Shown piece by piece: positions 1 through 8,639 of a DNA stretch of 64,000 nucleotides; the stretch's first letter is position 1; each line of letters begins with the position of its first letter. The translations under genes were made by a program, and so were the position numbers. The DNA lies in contig MKTX01000004.1 of NCBI GenBank assembly GCA_001898465.1, positions 124,001 to 188,000 of the forward strand, in the 5' to 3' direction. The notes below the pieces were generated by a model that saw only the letters and a list, made by a program, of their open reading frames with translations, was not told the DNA's origin and did no database searches. The stretch is from Sphingobacteriales bacterium 39-19. GTDB lineage: Bacteria > Bacteroidota > Bacteroidia > Chitinophagales > Chitinophagaceae.

Positions 1-594
1 GACTTTATTTGGGCTGGCCGTGCCGCCGGTGATTTTAGCTGGGGTAAACAAAAATTCATTTATTACCTGGGCGGGGTAGATGGATGGCTCATGTTTGGCA
101 ACAATCAAAAGAGTGATGGCAGTTACCGGTATTTTAATGAATCGGTAAGGCCGGCCAATGATAATAGTTACAGCTTTCAAAGCCTGGCTGTAAATATGCG
201 TGGCTTCCTGCAAAACGTTGCCAACGGAAATAATGCGTTGGTGATAAACAGTGAATTGAGATTACCTGTTTTTTCTACATTCTTCGATAAAATACCCAAC
301 AATTCATTCCTCCGCAACTTCCAGCTTACCCAGTTTATTGACCTGGGAACTGCCTGGAATGGCGCTTACAATGGTATTAAAAGGCCCGAAATTGTGTATG
401 GAAACATCAATGATCCCAATACTGTATTGGTAAAAGCAAAAGCCGGTGGTATTGGACCCTTTGCAGGCGGTTATGGATTTGGCGCACGCAGCACCCTGCT
501 GGGCTATTTCATAAAGTTTGATGCGGGCTGGCCCATGTCAGGATTCTTTAACAGCAAACCCATATTATATTTAGCGCTTGGGTTTGATTTTTAA
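1..594 (+). CDS. C-terminal part of an outer-membrane beta-barrel protein (5' end outside window)
   Basis: The reading frame is open from base 1, so the gene starts upstream of the window; about 197 residues are visible. The sequence alternates polar and hydrophobic residues, is rich in Gly and aromatics, and ends with a hydrophobic strand closing on Phe (YLALGFDF), the usual end of a beta-barrel inserted by BamA. Phrases such as LVINSELRLPVF and FIDLGTAWNG resemble the last strands of surface-antigen (D15/BamA-like) barrels, which in this phylum also occur as C-terminal domains of WD40-like proteins. The N-terminal domains cannot be seen, so the function stays open. Confidence 0.7.
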   Translation, partial: DFIWAGRAAGDFSWGKQKFIYYLGGVDGWLMFGNNQKSDGSYRYFNESVRPANDNSYSFQSLAVNMRGFLQNVANGNNALVINSELRLPVFSTFFDKIPNNSFLRNFQLTQFIDLGTAWNGAYNGIKRPEIVYGNINDPNTVLVKAKAGGIGPFAGGYGFGARSTLLGYFIKFDAGWPMSGFFNSKPILYLALGFDF

Positions 595-633
595 AACCCG
601 GTAATCAAACATATATCATTAGAAAAATAAAAT

Positions 634-975
634 ATGCCAGAAGAAATGAAACCTTGTCCAAAATGTAAATCACCTTATGGATATTCTTTAGGGAGTGAAA
701 TTTATGCTTGTCCTGAATGTGGCAATGAATGGAATGTGAATGAAGAAACGGAAACAGATACTATAAAAGTACTTGATGCAAACGGGAATGAACTTCAGAA
801 TGGCGACACGGTAATTACTATAAAAAACCTTCCTGTAAAAGGATCTCCTAAACCCATTAAAGCTGGCACCAAAGTAAAAAATATACGCCTCGCAGAAGGT
901 GACCATAATATTGATTGCAAAATTGAAGGCTTTGGTTCCATGGCATTAAAATCTGAATTTGTAAAAAAGGCATAA
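634..975 (+). CDS. yjdM: YjdM/PhnA-family zinc-ribbon protein
   Basis: The 113-residue protein begins with a zinc ribbon: CPKC near residue 8 and CPEC near residue 26. A short SH3-like beta domain follows, carrying the family-typical run around [15 protein letters not shown] and [20 protein letters not shown]. Length and both blocks match YjdM (old name PhnA), a widespread cytoplasmic protein once linked to phosphonate use whose role is unproven. It starts with ATG 39 bases after the barrel gene and appears to be a separate short gene. Confidence 0.9.
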   Translation: MPEEMKPCPKCKSPYGYSLGSEIYACPECGNEWNVNEETETDTIKVLDANGNELQNGDTVITIKNLPVKGSPKPIKAGTKVKNIRLAEGDHNIDCKIEGFGSMALKSEFVKKA

Positions 976-1064
976 GTACTTAAGCAAATTCCCCGTTCGC
1001 TTCTTCTCCCCATCATGCCCTTTGCCATTTTATTAGAAACGCTGTCTTTATTAAATCTTATAAA

Positions 1065-1586
1065 ATGAAATATTTAAAAATAATGATCCTGGCGCTGGGC
1101 TTGGCCGGTTGTAATACAAAAAAAGAGGCTACCCTGCATTTGCAAAAACAAGTTGACAGTTTAGAAAAGAAATTAGCAAACACTTATAAGCCGGGCTTTG
1201 GCGAGTTTATGAGCAGCATCCAGGTGCATCACAATAAACTATGGTTTGCCGGTTTACATCAAAATTGGGACCTGGCCGATTTTGAAATTCATGAGATCAT
1301 GGAAAACATTGACGATATTCAAAAATTCCAGAAAGAACGAAAGGAAAGCCAAATGATAGATATGATACGCCCTTCTTTAGATAGTGTAAATGCGGCCATT
1401 CGTAATAAAAACCAGGTGCAGTTTAACAGCAGCTACCATATACTTACCAATACCTGCAATAGCTGCCACCGGGCAACGGGCTTTGCTTTTAATATTGTGA
1501 AAACCCCGGAAACCGTACCTTTCAGCAACCAGGAATTTACATTGCATCACCCGGCTACAGGAACAAATTCATCCCGGCATGATTGA
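1065..1586 (+). CDS. Lipoprotein with one c-type haem motif (class II cytochrome-like)
   Basis: The 173-residue protein starts with a lipoprotein signal (LGLAGC, lipidated Cys16), then a short coiled-coil-like stretch and a mostly helical body. The single haem attachment motif, CNSCH at residues 131-135, lies near the C-terminus. That arrangement is typical of class II cytochromes (cytochrome c' and b562-like four-helix bundles). A haem-binding, membrane-tethered periplasmic protein is inferred; the redox partner is unknown. It is followed by a convergent small gene. Confidence 0.65.
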   Translation: MKYLKIMILALGLAGCNTKKEATLHLQKQVDSLEKKLANTYKPGFGEFMSSIQVHHNKLWFAGLHQNWDLADFEIHEIMENIDDIQKFQKERKESQMIDMIRPSLDSVNAAIRNKNQVQFNSSYHILTNTCNSCHRATGFAFNIVKTPETVPFSNQEFTLHHPATGTNSSRHD

Positions 1587-1593
1587 TTCTTTT

Positions 1594-1842
1594 TTAAGTA
1601 TGCGTAAGGGAAGCTGCCATACTATCTTCTACCTCAAAACGAAATTCCCTGAGTTGGTTGCAACTAAGATTTAATTCCACCTCTACCGTGGGCGGTACAT
1701 TATTTTTTTCAAGTAATTTAAGTTTATATTGATCAAACTCGATGCTCACTATTTCATAAATTTTGATAAAGCCTTCATCACTTTCCTTTAATTTAGAATG
1801 AAGGCTGATTTGTTTACTGCAATTGGTAAGCGGTATCCACAT
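1594..1842 (-). CDS. Small hypothetical protein
   Basis: About 82 residues from the ATG at 1842; a TTG 14 codons further upstream (1884) is an alternative start. No signal peptide or membrane segment. The body reads as alternating beta-strands (FIKIYEIVSIEFDQYKLKLLE, then VEVELNLSCNQLREFRFEVE split by turns). I do not recognise a family. It is convergent with the cytochrome-like lipoprotein, only 7 bases apart. Confidence 0.5.
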   Translation of the reverse strand: MWIPLTNCSKQISLHSKLKESDEGFIKIYEIVSIEFDQYKLKLLEKNNVPPTVEVELNLSCNQLREFRFEVEDSMAASLTHT

Positions 1843-1983
1843 GGTTGTCGTATTAATATCCCGAAATAATTTTATATACCACAAGGTAAAGAATTATAAA
1901 ATACGAATGTAAAGGAATCATACCCTGATGGGGGGGTCTTTACCCGGCCGGGAATTTCAATACAAAAGAATTGTACAGCCGGT

Positions 1984-2658
1984 TTATTTTTTATGAGGAA
2001 GCCGCATTTCATAAAACAGTAATGGCAATATCCTGAGGCTAAAGTAAAAAAAGCCATAAAGTAAAGAAAAGATTGAAGTGATGATCCATACTTTATAATT
2101 AGTTACCGGCTTACAAACAAAATGTAAAATATCGGCACTCAAGGCAAATGGATTGGTAATAATATCCCAACTGTTCCAGCGTTCAAACCGGCCCAGGTAC
2201 ACCCCAAAAGAAGATACAAATAGTAAAAGCGGAATTAAAATATTTCTCACAATTTTACGGCTATAGTGATACAATAAATAATTTTCTGCACGGGCAAGAG
2301 AAACGAAAGCCATTAACAACCCTACAAAAGCAGCACTAAATAATAATGCCGCATCAAACCAAACAGGCACCACCACGCTACCTTGATTTAAATGAATAAG
2401 ATCTGTAACAAGATACAGGGCATTGGGGAAAAAGATAAGCCAGCTAAAAAAAACAATCAACTGCTGAACTTTATTTTTTATGGGTAATTCTTTAAAATAA
2501 AAACCAATGGCAAATGGGATCCAGGCCAGGAATAAGTTCCAAAGTATGGAGAGATAACGAATGTTTCCATAAACAATAATTCGTATAGCCACCATGGCAG
2601 TTATTAATAAAATAAAACCGGTAAGCATTCGATTAAATGAATTTGAAGTACGCATCAT
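1984..2658 (-). CDS. DUF1361 integral membrane protein
   Basis: Multi-pass membrane protein of about 224 residues with roughly six to seven hydrophobic helices. It has the DUF1361 hallmarks: FFPNALYLVTDLIHL in the first half, a FDAALLF segment, and YLGRFERWNSWDIITNP near the end. Function is unknown. The start is taken at ATG 2658 (or 2655), just after the stop of the DagK gene at 2666, because the longer frame would overlap that gene by 44 bases without need. It is the last gene of the Coq4-like/DagK unit. Confidence 0.8.
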   Translation of the reverse strand: MMRTSNSFNRMLTGFILLITAMVAIRIIVYGNIRYLSILWNLFLAWIPFAIGFYFKELPIKNKVQQLIVFFSWLIFFPNALYLVTDLIHLNQGSVVVPVWFDAALLFSAAFVGLLMAFVSLARAENYLLYHYSRKIVRNILIPLLLFVSSFGVYLGRFERWNSWDIITNPFALSADILHFVCKPVTNYKVWIITSIFSLLYGFFYFSLRILPLLFYEMRLPHKK

Positions 2659-2665
2659 AAAAAAT

Positions 2666-3022
2666 TTAAAAAAGTTTAAGGAGGTATGGCATAAAAATAA
2701 TAAGCCCAATAACAGCCGCTATCATTGCACAAAGCAGTACGGCTCCGGCTGCAATATCTTTTACTTTTTTTATGCCGGGGTGTTCATCAGGCTGTACCAG
2801 GTTGCATAAATGTTCAATAGCGCTGTTTAACATTTCTGCGCCCAGCACCATTGCAATACAAATACAAATAATCATCCATTCGTTTGCGGTTACGCCCAAT
2901 GCGGCAGCGGCAATAACCGTAATGAGGCCCATTACAAATTCTATTTTAAAATTTTGTTCTTTCCGTATGCAATGCGCTATACCCCGGGCCGCATACCCAA
3001 ATGAGTGCATAAACTTTATCAT
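2666..3022 (-). CDS. dgkA: Diacylglycerol/undecaprenol kinase, DagK family
   Basis: A 118-residue protein with an amphipathic N-terminus and three membrane helices. The family signature is present: AEMLNSAIE (catalytic Glu and Asn) and, after a short loop, KVKDIAAGAVLL. Members phosphorylate diacylglycerol or undecaprenol at the inner membrane and so feed lipid or cell-wall precursor recycling; which substrate applies here cannot be read off. The start codon overlaps the stop of the Coq4-like gene (ATGA), so the two are translationally coupled. Confidence 0.9.
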   Translation of the reverse strand: MIKFMHSFGYAARGIAHCIRKEQNFKIEFVMGLITVIAAAALGVTANEWMIICICIAMVLGAEMLNSAIEHLCNLVQPDEHPGIKKVKDIAAGAVLLCAMIAAVIGLIIFMPYLLKLF

Positions 3023-3495
3023 AAACGATCAATTTTATTTTTTAAATCGTGTGTAAACAGGGGCAAGATAGAAACCCATTCCCATTTACGAATATCATTA
3101 GCCCGTCGGCCCCGCTGCCATGCTTTTTTAAACAATGCCCAATGTTCGGGCATGGTAACAAAGCCGTAACAAACGGTTGCCAGCACCGGGAAGGAAAGAT
3201 GTCCATTCCCCAGCATAAAACATTGCAGGCATACTTCACCATCATCCGTGGTATCGTAACCCAATAAAATGTGCTTTACATCATGCTTTGCATAGTAAGG
3301 TAATAAATCTAATTTTTTGTGCCATAAGAAAAAATACAGGTCTTTTCCCAATGTATCATTGGGAAAAGACTGTAGATCTTCATAGCTGTACGGAAATACA
3401 ACGGGCTTTCTTATAATTTTCAATAAGGGCAATGCCATCTTATGGGTAAGGTAAACCAGCAAGGCCGATCGGATTTTAATAATGAAAGGATACAT
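3019..3495 (-). CDS. Coq4-like protein with intact zinc motif
   Basis: Using ATG 3495 gives 158 residues; a TTG at 3531 would put the start inside an operator-like palindrome and is rejected. Residues 71-87 contain the Coq4 signature HDxxHx(11)E exactly: His71, Asp72, His75, Glu87. The following LQCFMLGNGH and FKKAWQRGR segments also fit that family. Eukaryotic Coq4 acts in ubiquinone synthesis on the quinone ring, whereas this phylum normally makes menaquinone, so the substrate here is open. It is first in a unit with dgkA and the DUF1361 gene. Confidence 0.7.
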   Translation of the reverse strand: MYPFIIKIRSALLVYLTHKMALPLLKIIRKPVVFPYSYEDLQSFPNDTLGKDLYFFLWHKKLDLLPYYAKHDVKHILLGYDTTDDGEVCLQCFMLGNGHLSFPVLATVCYGFVTMPEHWALFKKAWQRGRRANDIRKWEWVSILPLFTHDLKNKIDRL

Positions 3496-3516
3496 ATTTT
3501 TGTTTTCGTTTAAAAG

Positions 3517-3535
3517 TACTTTGTATTTCAAAGTA
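3517..3535 (-). promoter_or_regulatory. Probable operator for the winged-helix regulator (copy 1)
   Basis: TACTTTG-TATTT-CAAAGTA: perfect 7-bp arms around a 5-bp spacer. It lies 21 bases before the Coq4-like start codon and 15 bases after the regulator's stop codon. A second copy sits before the operon that contains the regulator gene itself. Confidence 0.7.
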
Positions 3536-3550
3536 TAGGGTTAAAAAAAA

Positions 3551-3850
3551 TTACCGGCTGAATTTGATCATTTTCTCCAGGGCCTCAATATGCGCTTTAA
3601 ATGATTTTTCCCCGTTTTTTGTTAAGCTATACGTAGTATTGGTTTTGCGGCCAATAAATCCTTTTTTAATTTTAATCATATCATTTTCTTCCAGCGCTTT
3701 TAAGTGGCTGGCCAGGTTACCATCAGTAATTTGAAGGAGTTCTTTTAATTCATTGAAATTAGTTTCATTATTTACCATAAGTGTACTCATGATGCCCAGC
3801 CTTACCCTGCTGTCAAAAAGTTTATTTAAGTTTTGAATAAAATTCGCCAT
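3551..3850 (-). CDS. Winged-helix transcriptional regulator (MarR/ArsR-like, HTH_34 type)
   Basis: 99 residues forming a single winged helix-turn-helix: N-terminal helix with FDSRVRLGIMSTL, recognition region FNELKELLQITDGNLASHLKALEEN (read as two helices), then the wing KGFIGRKTNTTYSLT and a dimerisation helix. Such small regulators in this phylum are typically encoded beside the membrane protein they control. Here the membrane-protein gene is 33 bases upstream in the same direction. No sensor domain is visible, so the signal is unknown. Confidence 0.85.
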   Translation of the reverse strand: MANFIQNLNKLFDSRVRLGIMSTLMVNNETNFNELKELLQITDGNLASHLKALEENDMIKIKKGFIGRKTNTTYSLTKNGEKSFKAHIEALEKMIKFSR

Positions 3851-3883
3851 ACTGTTTGTTTCTTAAAAGGTCGTTACCCGCTC

Positions 3884-4531
3884 TCAATTTCGTTCATATT
3901 TAATCCACATATAAGCACCATAAACAATATGCATGATTCCGAAGCCAAATGCCCAAAAATAAAGCCCGTATCCCATAAACCACATAGAGATGATGCCCAG
4001 GAAGAGTTGTATAAAACCCAGGTAACGAATTTCACCCAGGGTATATCTGCCTGCACTAATCAGGCCAAGCCCGTAAAATAGTAAACAGCCGGGTGCCAGC
4101 AAACCAAAAGTACCAAAATGTACCAGCCTGAATAAAAACAATCCGCCTGCCAATACCGGCACCATTACGCTCACAAGCAAACGCCGGGAACTGCTACTCC
4201 AGATTGGAATACCCTGCTTACTACTTCGCAAATAAGTAAAAATAAAAGCCAGTATCAATGCCGCTGCCAGAGTACCCAGTGCGATCCAGAATAACCAGGT
4301 ATTTAAAATAATGGTATAACTTTCTGCTACCGCCTGTGCCAGGGCAGCTTCACTATTTATAATATAATCTTTTTGGCCATACACGTAAGGATATGCCAGC
4401 CAGGCCCCTATTAATGCACAAATACCGGCGCTAATGCCACTTAACCCACTCAGGCTTATAAAACGGCTGCTGCGCTCCATCATCGTTTTAATGTGGTGCA
4501 AATCCTCTAAGGGTTGTTGTTGATGAGTCAT
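3884..4531 (-). CDS. Multi-pass membrane protein co-transcribed with the regulator
   Basis: From ATG 4531 the protein has 215 residues and about six membrane helices after a cytoplasmic N-terminus (QPLEDLHHIKTMMERSSRFISLSGLSG, read in two parts). The LSGLSGI.AG phrase after an ERSS.FISL segment recurs in uncharacterised Bacteroidota membrane proteins paired with HTH_34 regulators. A GTG nine bases earlier lies inside the palindrome and is less likely. Function unknown; sensing or transport is possible but not shown. Confidence 0.75.
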   Translation of the reverse strand: MTHQQQPLEDLHHIKTMMERSSRFISLSGLSGISAGICALIGAWLAYPYVYGQKDYIINSEAALAQAVAESYTIILNTWLFWIALGTLAAALILAFIFTYLRSSKQGIPIWSSSSRRLLVSVMVPVLAGGLFLFRLVHFGTFGLLAPGCLLFYGLGLISAGRYTLGEIRYLGFIQLFLGIISMWFMGYGLYFWAFGFGIMHIVYGAYMWIKYERN

Positions 4532-4538
4532 AAAAAGC

Positions 4539-4555
4539 ACTTTGGATTACAAAGT
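4539..4555 (-). promoter_or_regulatory. Probable operator for the winged-helix regulator (copy 2)
   Basis: ACTTTG-GATTA-CAAAGT: perfect 6-bp arms with a 5-bp spacer, 7 bases before the ATG of the membrane protein. It has the same arms and spacing as the site at 3517-3535, so the regulator probably controls its own operon as well as the Coq4-like unit. Confidence 0.7.
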
Positions 4556-4556
4556 A

Positions 4557-4850
4557 AAATAAAATAAACCGGCTATCCAAATATTTAATGGTTTTATGTA
4601 TTAAAATGTAAAGCTGAAGGCAGGGGTTGTACACAGTGCAGATTTTACAAACGGGTTTTATTACAGGAATGATTTGCTGAAAACTGTTACTATTGTGCCC
4701 AAGTTAAATACAAACATCGCCGTTTGTCTTCGCAATAAAAAAGAGTTTATATATGTTGCAGCCATGCATTGCCACTTTTTGTCTTGTATGCATTCTCAAT
4801 AATTTTTATTTGCTCACTTTTTTTATTTGCTTTTTAATGGTGTTCGTGAA
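4557..4850. other. Intergenic stretch with a possible gene remnant
   Basis: About 290 AT-rich bases between the regulator operon and the restriction gene. The only notable content is a minus-strand frame ending with TAA at 4747-4749, whose last 19 codons read KIIENAYKTKSGNAWLQHI. It looks like a protein C-terminus but has no start codon and is closed upstream after about 28 codons. A short inverted repeat (ACAAAC/GTTTGT) lies near 4710-4730. No promoter or RNA gene was recognised. Confidence 0.35.
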
Positions 4851-7800
4851 TCAAGATTGCTCCACAATTTTTATTTCTTCTTCGTTCAATTCGTAAAGTT
4901 GGTAAACCAATTGGTCTATTTGGTTTTCTATGACCAAGGAGTCGAAACCTGAGTTCTTTTCTTTTTCTTCCAATATTTTCCTAGTAAAATCAGCTAACTT
5001 TTGTTCTATTTTAATGCTTGGCTGCTTAAACGGCAATCTTTTAAGTTCATTTACCTTAATTTTCGGAAATAAGTCGTCTTCTTCAGAGTAAAATTTTCTA
5101 AAATAGAACCCATATAATTTTGAATTAAGGACGGCTAAAATTGCTTCTAAACTCGCTTCTCTGCCTTCGTATGGAACAGCAATATAAAGTGATTGGTCAG
5201 CTATGGCATTTGAATTATCTATTGAGCAAATGAATTTCTTACCTATGATTTGCCTAATCAATATTTTCGGCTGAAAATAATAATGAGAATCCTTTGGGGA
5301 CATGAGCCAATCACCCCAATTGATAAAATCAGTTGATTGAGTTATTGAATAAGGTTTAACATGCTTGCCTTTCAGTTCGCAATAAAAATTCTCTGTTTCT
5401 TTTGTTTTAGAGTGATAAATTCTGTTCTTAACATCTTCCGTGGTTAGAGGTTGTCCACTGAGGTTCTTCCCGTAACCTGCTTGATACGGTTTACAACCAT
5501 TAGAAATATCCAATATATCATTAAGTTTTTTAGGGTTACTATTAATTTTTGTGAGAATGGATTGTATTGCAGGACTTTCAGAAAAATTAATAATGAGATT
5601 ATCATCATTTAACCATGTTTCTGGATTAAAAGTAAATTTAACATCCAAATCTTGACCAACCTCTACAGGTTTTAAGCCTTTTGTTTTCTCAATAGTTAAA
5701 ATACAAGTTTCCACTTGGGCATCTTCAAAAACTACTTTTTGATTGAAATTGATTATCTCAATAGGCTTAAAGTTTTTAAGAATTAATTCACGAATACCAC
5801 GAGCATACTTATTAGATAGCCATGCATTTGGAATAATATATGAAAGGTGGGTTTTGTCTTTTAGAATCTGAGTTAATGCTAACTCTATGAACATATAATA
5901 GATTTCTGCATGTCCAATTATTGATTCATATTTATTTCTGTAAAAGTGAATTTCAAATTCTGAAAGTTTAACACCGTAAGGCGGATTTCCAATTACTACA
6001 TCAAAGCCCATAAAATCACCATCATCATTCAGCACTTCGGGAAATTCAAAACGCCATTCAAAAGCGTTTTCAAAAATTTTGTTGGCTTTTATTTCTTCAA
6101 TTTCGGTCTCCAGTTTCTTGGTTTCTTCGGTGAGTTGTTGCACTTTTTTGTTCCAACCGGCTTTTTCCTTTTTGCTCATTTCAAACAAATGCCCCTGGTT
6201 GGTCATTTGAAACAAGTCGCCTGAAAGTTTTCGTAGCTTCTTTACTTTAGGGTCGTTTAGCGATATTTCACTTCTGAAATCCGATTTTATATCGGCAATC
6301 AGCCGTTCCATTTCTCTTTTCTGTTCCTTGCTTTCAGCATTTCGGTAAGTGTCCACAGCTATCCGGTAGCTGTCAATTGTCCACTTACTTTTTTTCAAGG
6401 CTTGTTTCAGGTCTGCATCAATAGCAAAGCGGCTCACCAAAGAGTTTCCGCATTTTATGTTGATGTCAATGTTTGGAAGTGTTTCTAATTCTGTTGCGTT
6501 CTTGTAATAAGCGTTTTTCAAAAGCTCAATCCACAAACGCAAACGGCAAATTTTTACGGAGTTGGAATTGATGTCCACACCAAAAAGGCAGTTTTCAATA
6601 ATGGTTTGCTTTTCGTGGAAAAGCGTTTCTTGTATGCGTTGACTTTCTTTATTGTTTGGGTTGTATTCAAAAAGTTCGCCTTCTTCGTCTGTTACAATCA
6701 GTTCATCATTTACCACTTCCACCTGGTATTCTTTCAGTCGTTTGCCATCACGGTCTTGCAGAATTTTCAAGTCGTTTTTAACGGCAATCATTTCATTGAG
6801 TGCCGAAACGAGAAAGTGTCCTGAACCAACAGCAGGGTCGCAAATTTTGATGCTGTTTACAATCTTGTTCGCTTCTTTTCGGTCTTCAATTTTGTCGTAA
6901 AGTTCTTCAAGCGCTGTGCAGTTCCATTTTTTGGTTTCGTTGAATTTCTGCAGCACGGCTTTGCGAATGGTTTCACGGCACATATACATGGTGATGAATC
7001 CGGGCGTGAAAAACGAACCGTCTTTATAGCCGTTCATTTTCTCAAAAATCAATCCGAGAACGGAAGCGTTAATGAGTGTTTTGTTGTCTTCCTGAATTTC
7101 TTCTCCGCCTTCGGCACCAAAGTCGTAAGCATCTAAAAACTCAAATAAATATTGAAGTGTGAGAATATTGCCTGTCCGTTTTTTGCCATGCTGATCTTTC
7201 AGCACGGTTTGCGAAAAAATCGGGATGGTTTTATCGTCTTTCAGGTTGCTGATAAACAAAGTAACCTGCTCAATGCTGGTTGGTTCAAAAAGCGATGAAT
7301 TGAGATAAGGTGTTTTTTCAAATGCCTTTTTTACATCTTCGTTCCGCTCGTCATACCTGCGTGCCAACACCTGAAAAAACAGGCTGTTCAGGTCGTCATA
7401 ATTCTTGATTTTGTCAGGATTGAGAAACGAATACGATTTGTCGCCTTTATGATAGGTAATAAGTTGAGCTTCCAACAATTTCAAAAACAGGATCCTGTTT
7501 ATCCAGGTGATTGAAAGTTCAAGGGCAACATTAAAAAGTCTTTCCTGTTGCGTGTTTCCGAATTGGTTTGGTTTTTCAAGTCTGCTTAGCTTATCCAAGC
7601 TGTCGAGCTGAATGATGGCATCTTCAAGAATTGTTCCTGTGTGTCGTTCACCTGCTTGGTTCCGTTGAATCAGTTTTTTGCTTCCTTCTTTGGTTTCGGT
7701 CAAGCCGATGATGTGCAACAACTCGCTGTAAAAGCGTTTGTCAAGGCTGTTGCTATCGTTGGTGAACGGAAGTTTTAGAAGATGCTCTGGCGACAACAAT

Positions 7801-8483
7801 TTGAATAAAGCAATCAGCGCATTATCGTCTGCTTTGTCGGTATTGCGTAGCGGTTTTTGAAAGTCCTGAATGTTGAAATAGGTAAATTCAATTTCAGCAG
7901 TGATGGTATCAATAAATGGCTCGGCAATTTGTTTGTAGAAAAAATCGGTTTTGGTGTCTGCTAATCGTCCACATTCAAAGTCGTTGAATTGCTTTACCAA
8001 ATTTTTGTTTTGGGCAAAAAGCCTGTCGAATAGGGTAGCGTCAAAAATAAACCATTCATTAATATTGGTCGCCACCAAATGTTTTACTTCAAGATTTTTG
8101 TGCGTGATTCTCTCCCGTAAGTAATACAATACCAATTCATGAAATGCTTTCGCATTTATTTTTTTGGTGGAAATCATCTCGGCTTTGTTGGTCGGCTTTT
8201 TGGCTTCGAGAATTACGCCAACTGTCGAATTTGCATTTTGTCCGTTATGAATAACAAGGTCGTTTCTACCTTTGGTATTTATAAAATGATTTTGCTTGTA
8301 ATATGTGTCTTTAAGAAAGTCGGAAACTAAGTTTTTATGAAATTCTTCGCTTTCTGTGTCATTTGTTCTATTGAGCAGCTGAATAAGATTGGTCTTGAAA
8401 CTTTCAATTTCAGTCCTGTTCGGTTTTACTTTTAAAAAGGCTTTATTGAGTGCCTTTCTTGGTTTCAATTCTTTTAGCTTCAT
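4851..8483 (-). CDS. Type IIG restriction-modification enzyme (nuclease + N6-adenine methyltransferase)
   Basis: A single 1210-residue polypeptide. The N-terminal part has a PD-(D/E)xK nuclease pattern: Asp75, then Glu93-Ala-Lys95 in VILEAKK. A long helical linker follows. The methyltransferase core has motif I DPAVGSGHF at residue 549 and motif IV NPPY at 833, the gamma-class order seen in N6-adenine enzymes. The C-terminal third resembles a TaqI-like target-recognition domain (QSLYIAVPYE, LNSKLYGFYFRKF). Such enzymes cut and methylate the same site and need no separate modification gene; none is seen here. PglX of BREX is less likely because of the nuclease motif and the absence of other BREX genes. 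Confidence 0.9.
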   Translation of the reverse strand: MKLKELKPRKALNKAFLKVKPNRTEIESFKTNLIQLLNRTNDTESEEFHKNLVSDFLKDTYYKQNHFINTKGRNDLVIHNGQNANSTVGVILEAKKPTNKAEMISTKKINAKAFHELVLYYLRERITHKNLEVKHLVATNINEWFIFDATLFDRLFAQNKNLVKQFNDFECGRLADTKTDFFYKQIAEPFIDTITAEIEFTYFNIQDFQKPLRNTDKADDNALIALFKLLSPEHLLKLPFTNDSNSLDKRFYSELLHIIGLTETKEGSKKLIQRNQAGERHTGTILEDAIIQLDSLDKLSRLEKPNQFGNTQQERLFNVALELSITWINRILFLKLLEAQLITYHKGDKSYSFLNPDKIKNYDDLNSLFFQVLARRYDERNEDVKKAFEKTPYLNSSLFEPTSIEQVTLFISNLKDDKTIPIFSQTVLKDQHGKKRTGNILTLQYLFEFLDAYDFGAEGGEEIQEDNKTLINASVLGLIFEKMNGYKDGSFFTPGFITMYMCRETIRKAVLQKFNETKKWNCTALEELYDKIEDRKEANKIVNSIKICDPAVGSGHFLVSALNEMIAVKNDLKILQDRDGKRLKEYQVEVVNDELIVTDEEGELFEYNPNNKESQRIQETLFHEKQTIIENCLFGVDINSNSVKICRLRLWIELLKNAYYKNATELETLPNIDINIKCGNSLVSRFAIDADLKQALKKSKWTIDSYRIAVDTYRNAESKEQKREMERLIADIKSDFRSEISLNDPKVKKLRKLSGDLFQMTNQGHLFEMSKKEKAGWNKKVQQLTEETKKLETEIEEIKANKIFENAFEWRFEFPEVLNDDGDFMGFDVVIGNPPYGVKLSEFEIHFYRNKYESIIGHAEIYYMFIELALTQILKDKTHLSYIIPNAWLSNKYARGIRELILKNFKPIEIINFNQKVVFEDAQVETCILTIEKTKGLKPVEVGQDLDVKFTFNPETWLNDDNLIINFSESPAIQSILTKINSNPKKLNDILDISNGCKPYQAGYGKNLSGQPLTTEDVKNRIYHSKTKETENFYCELKGKHVKPYSITQSTDFINWGDWLMSPKDSHYYFQPKILIRQIIGKKFICSIDNSNAIADQSLYIAVPYEGREASLEAILAVLNSKLYGFYFRKFYSEEDDLFPKIKVNELKRLPFKQPSIKIEQKLADFTRKILEEKEKNSGFDSLVIENQIDQLVYQLYELNEEEIKIVEQS

Positions 8484-8504
8484 CTACATTTTCATCTACA
8501 TTTG
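8481..8504 (-). repeat. 12-bp tandem duplication across the restriction gene start
   Basis: On the minus strand two copies of a 12-base unit containing ATGTAGATGA lie side by side, and the second copy supplies the ATG of the restriction enzyme. Each unit also carries an ATG followed at once by TAG, giving a one-codon minimal ORF ahead of the true start. The unit length is a multiple of three. Confidence 0.7.
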
Positions 8505-8639
8505 TAAAATCTATTTTCAGCAGTTAAGATAAGTTTTTCTATTGAAATCGTGTAAGAGCCTGGGAAGAAAAATGGATTCTATAAGCATGTAAGCCTTCCT
8601 TCTGTCAATATATTATCAAACCGGAGGTGATTAGTAGAG

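Noticed and set aside
3496..3531. TTG start for the Coq4-like gene
   Set aside because: It would lie inside the operator-like palindrome; ATG 3495 keeps the whole conserved domain.
4815..4853. Read-through of the restriction gene stop codon
   Set aside because: The in-frame continuation reaches another stop after about 14 codons; the protein-like tail is in a different frame.
4851..8483. BREX PglX instead of type IIG enzyme
   Set aside because: An N-terminal nuclease motif is present and no other BREX gene is nearby.
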